Shown: positions 63,594 through 64,000 of the stretch, piece by piece
Layout of the letters: each line of letters begins with the position of its first letter
Position numbering within the stretch: the stretch's first letter is position 1
Origin: Thalassospira xianhensis MCCC 1A02616
Lineage (GTDB): Bacteria > Pseudomonadota > Alphaproteobacteria > Rhodospirillales > Thalassospiraceae
DNA: 64,000 nucleotides
Direction of reading: 5' to 3'
NCBI RefSeq assembly: GCF_003326475.1
Contig: NZ_JPWA01000001.1
Coordinates: 359,457-423,456, forward strand
Program-made: the position numbers and the translations under genes
Notes under the pieces: model-generated
What the model was told of the DNA's origin: nothing
Seen by the model: the letters and a program-made list of their open reading frames with translations, nothing else
The model's database searches: none

Positions 63594-64000
63594 ATGACTA
63601 CACTGGAATTCACTGTTGCCGTCGAAGCCGCGGCTCTTGCGCACAAACGTTCATCCCACCGGGTAGAACTGTTAGCGGCTTCCTTGGCCGTCGCCAAGGA
63701 ACAGGACGCTACTGCCAAGCAGGCGCTTGACGAAGCCCTGGAGAACGCTGTTGCGGTAACAGGTTTAACCAAGCGAAAGCTGGCAGCTATGTTCGAAGAT
63801 CGCTTAAATATTTTGGTGGAAAACGGCCTGGTCGACCTATCTGAAGGTGCCCCTGAGGTCGCCGAAACCGAAGCTTCTCATGCTCCCAAAGTTCGTCGTG
63901 CCCGCAAATCAAAGTCCACAGCCACTGATCCCAAGCCGGAAGAACCGGCACTGGCGGACACCGATGTAGCAAAAGCTGAAGAACCAGCACCGGCGGAAAC
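63594..64000 (+). CDS. Ala/Lys/Pro-rich protein, start only; runs off the window
   Basis: Open frame from an ATG at 63594 (GGAGACTACAAC upstream) to the right edge, 135 codons so far. The first 90 residues are helical and Ala/Glu-rich (VAVEAAALAHKRSSHRVEL). After that come low-complexity basic and acidic stretches (KVRRARKSKS, then KPEEPALADTDVAKAEEPAP) like histone H1-like tails. A DNA- or RNA-associated role is possible. It follows gyrA by 70 bp. Confidence 0.65.
   Translation, partial: MTTLEFTVAVEAAALAHKRSSHRVELLAASLAVAKEQDATAKQALDEALENAVAVTGLTKRKLAAMFEDRLNILVENGLVDLSEGAPEVAETEASHAPKVRRARKSKSTATDPKPEEPALADTDVAKAEEPAPAE

Overview
The window looks like part of a very large mobile or extrachromosomal element (megaplasmid, chromid or jumbo phage-plasmid) of an alphaproteobacterium. 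No phage structural gene, integrase, transposase, rRNA or ribosomal-protein operon is visible. Yet it carries its own replisome parts (dnaE, dnaQ), gyrase (gyrA, gyrB), recombination and repair genes (UvrD-like, RusA, SbcCD-like, RecA, RecD2, MutL), dTTP genes (thyA, dut), 23 tRNA or tRNA-like genes and a two-piece tmRNA. The permuted tmRNA gene, with tag ANDNYAAPAAIAA, is the best lineage clue. The host itself cannot be named from this sequence.

Layout. 1-15.5 kb: dnaE (5' part), UvrD-type helicase, RusA, DnaQ, then a minus-strand operon of a coiled-coil protein, a circularly permuted SbcC/Rad50-like ATPase, SbcD and a pentapeptide-repeat protein; then membrane and secreted proteins. 15.5-26.5 kb: a type IVb-like pilus locus (secretin lipoprotein, PilO/PilP-like proteins, beta-rich pilin-like protein, PilQ-type ATPase, PilR-type membrane protein and two paired pilins). 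All its pilin-like proteins appear to lack a leader peptide. 26.5-29.9 kb: GIY-YIG-like membrane protein, AbiE toxin-antitoxin pair, GNAT/cysteine-peptidase-like protein. 29.9-31.9 kb: two class II tRNAs with lysine anticodons on the minus strand and ten tRNAs on the plus strand. 32-43.7 kb: dut, thyA, recA, the tmRNA, unknown proteins and recD2. 43.8-54.8 kb: mutL, a DsbA-like protein, a beta-repeat protein, a nuclease-like protein, a DnaJ-like protein and gyrB. 54.8-57.7 kb: eleven minus-strand tRNAs, one of them aberrant, with a 198-residue histidyl-tRNA synthetase core between them. 58-64 kb: a kinase-phosphatase-RNA ligase fusion (Pnkp-like), a candidate small RNA, gyrA and the start of an Ala/Lys-rich protein.

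How it fits together. The element can supply much of its own DNA polymerase, topoisomerase, repair and dTTP functions, and also tops up translation (tRNAs, tmRNA, HisRS-like enzyme, RNA repair). I infer that tRNA supply plus RNA sealing protects the element from host enzymes that cut tRNAs; this is not proven by the sequence. Promoters share a TGTTGAC -35 block, often with AAGGAAA(A) at or just after the -10. This motif recurs in many intergenic gaps, once as a perfect 11-bp inverted repeat over a promoter, which suggests a common regulator.
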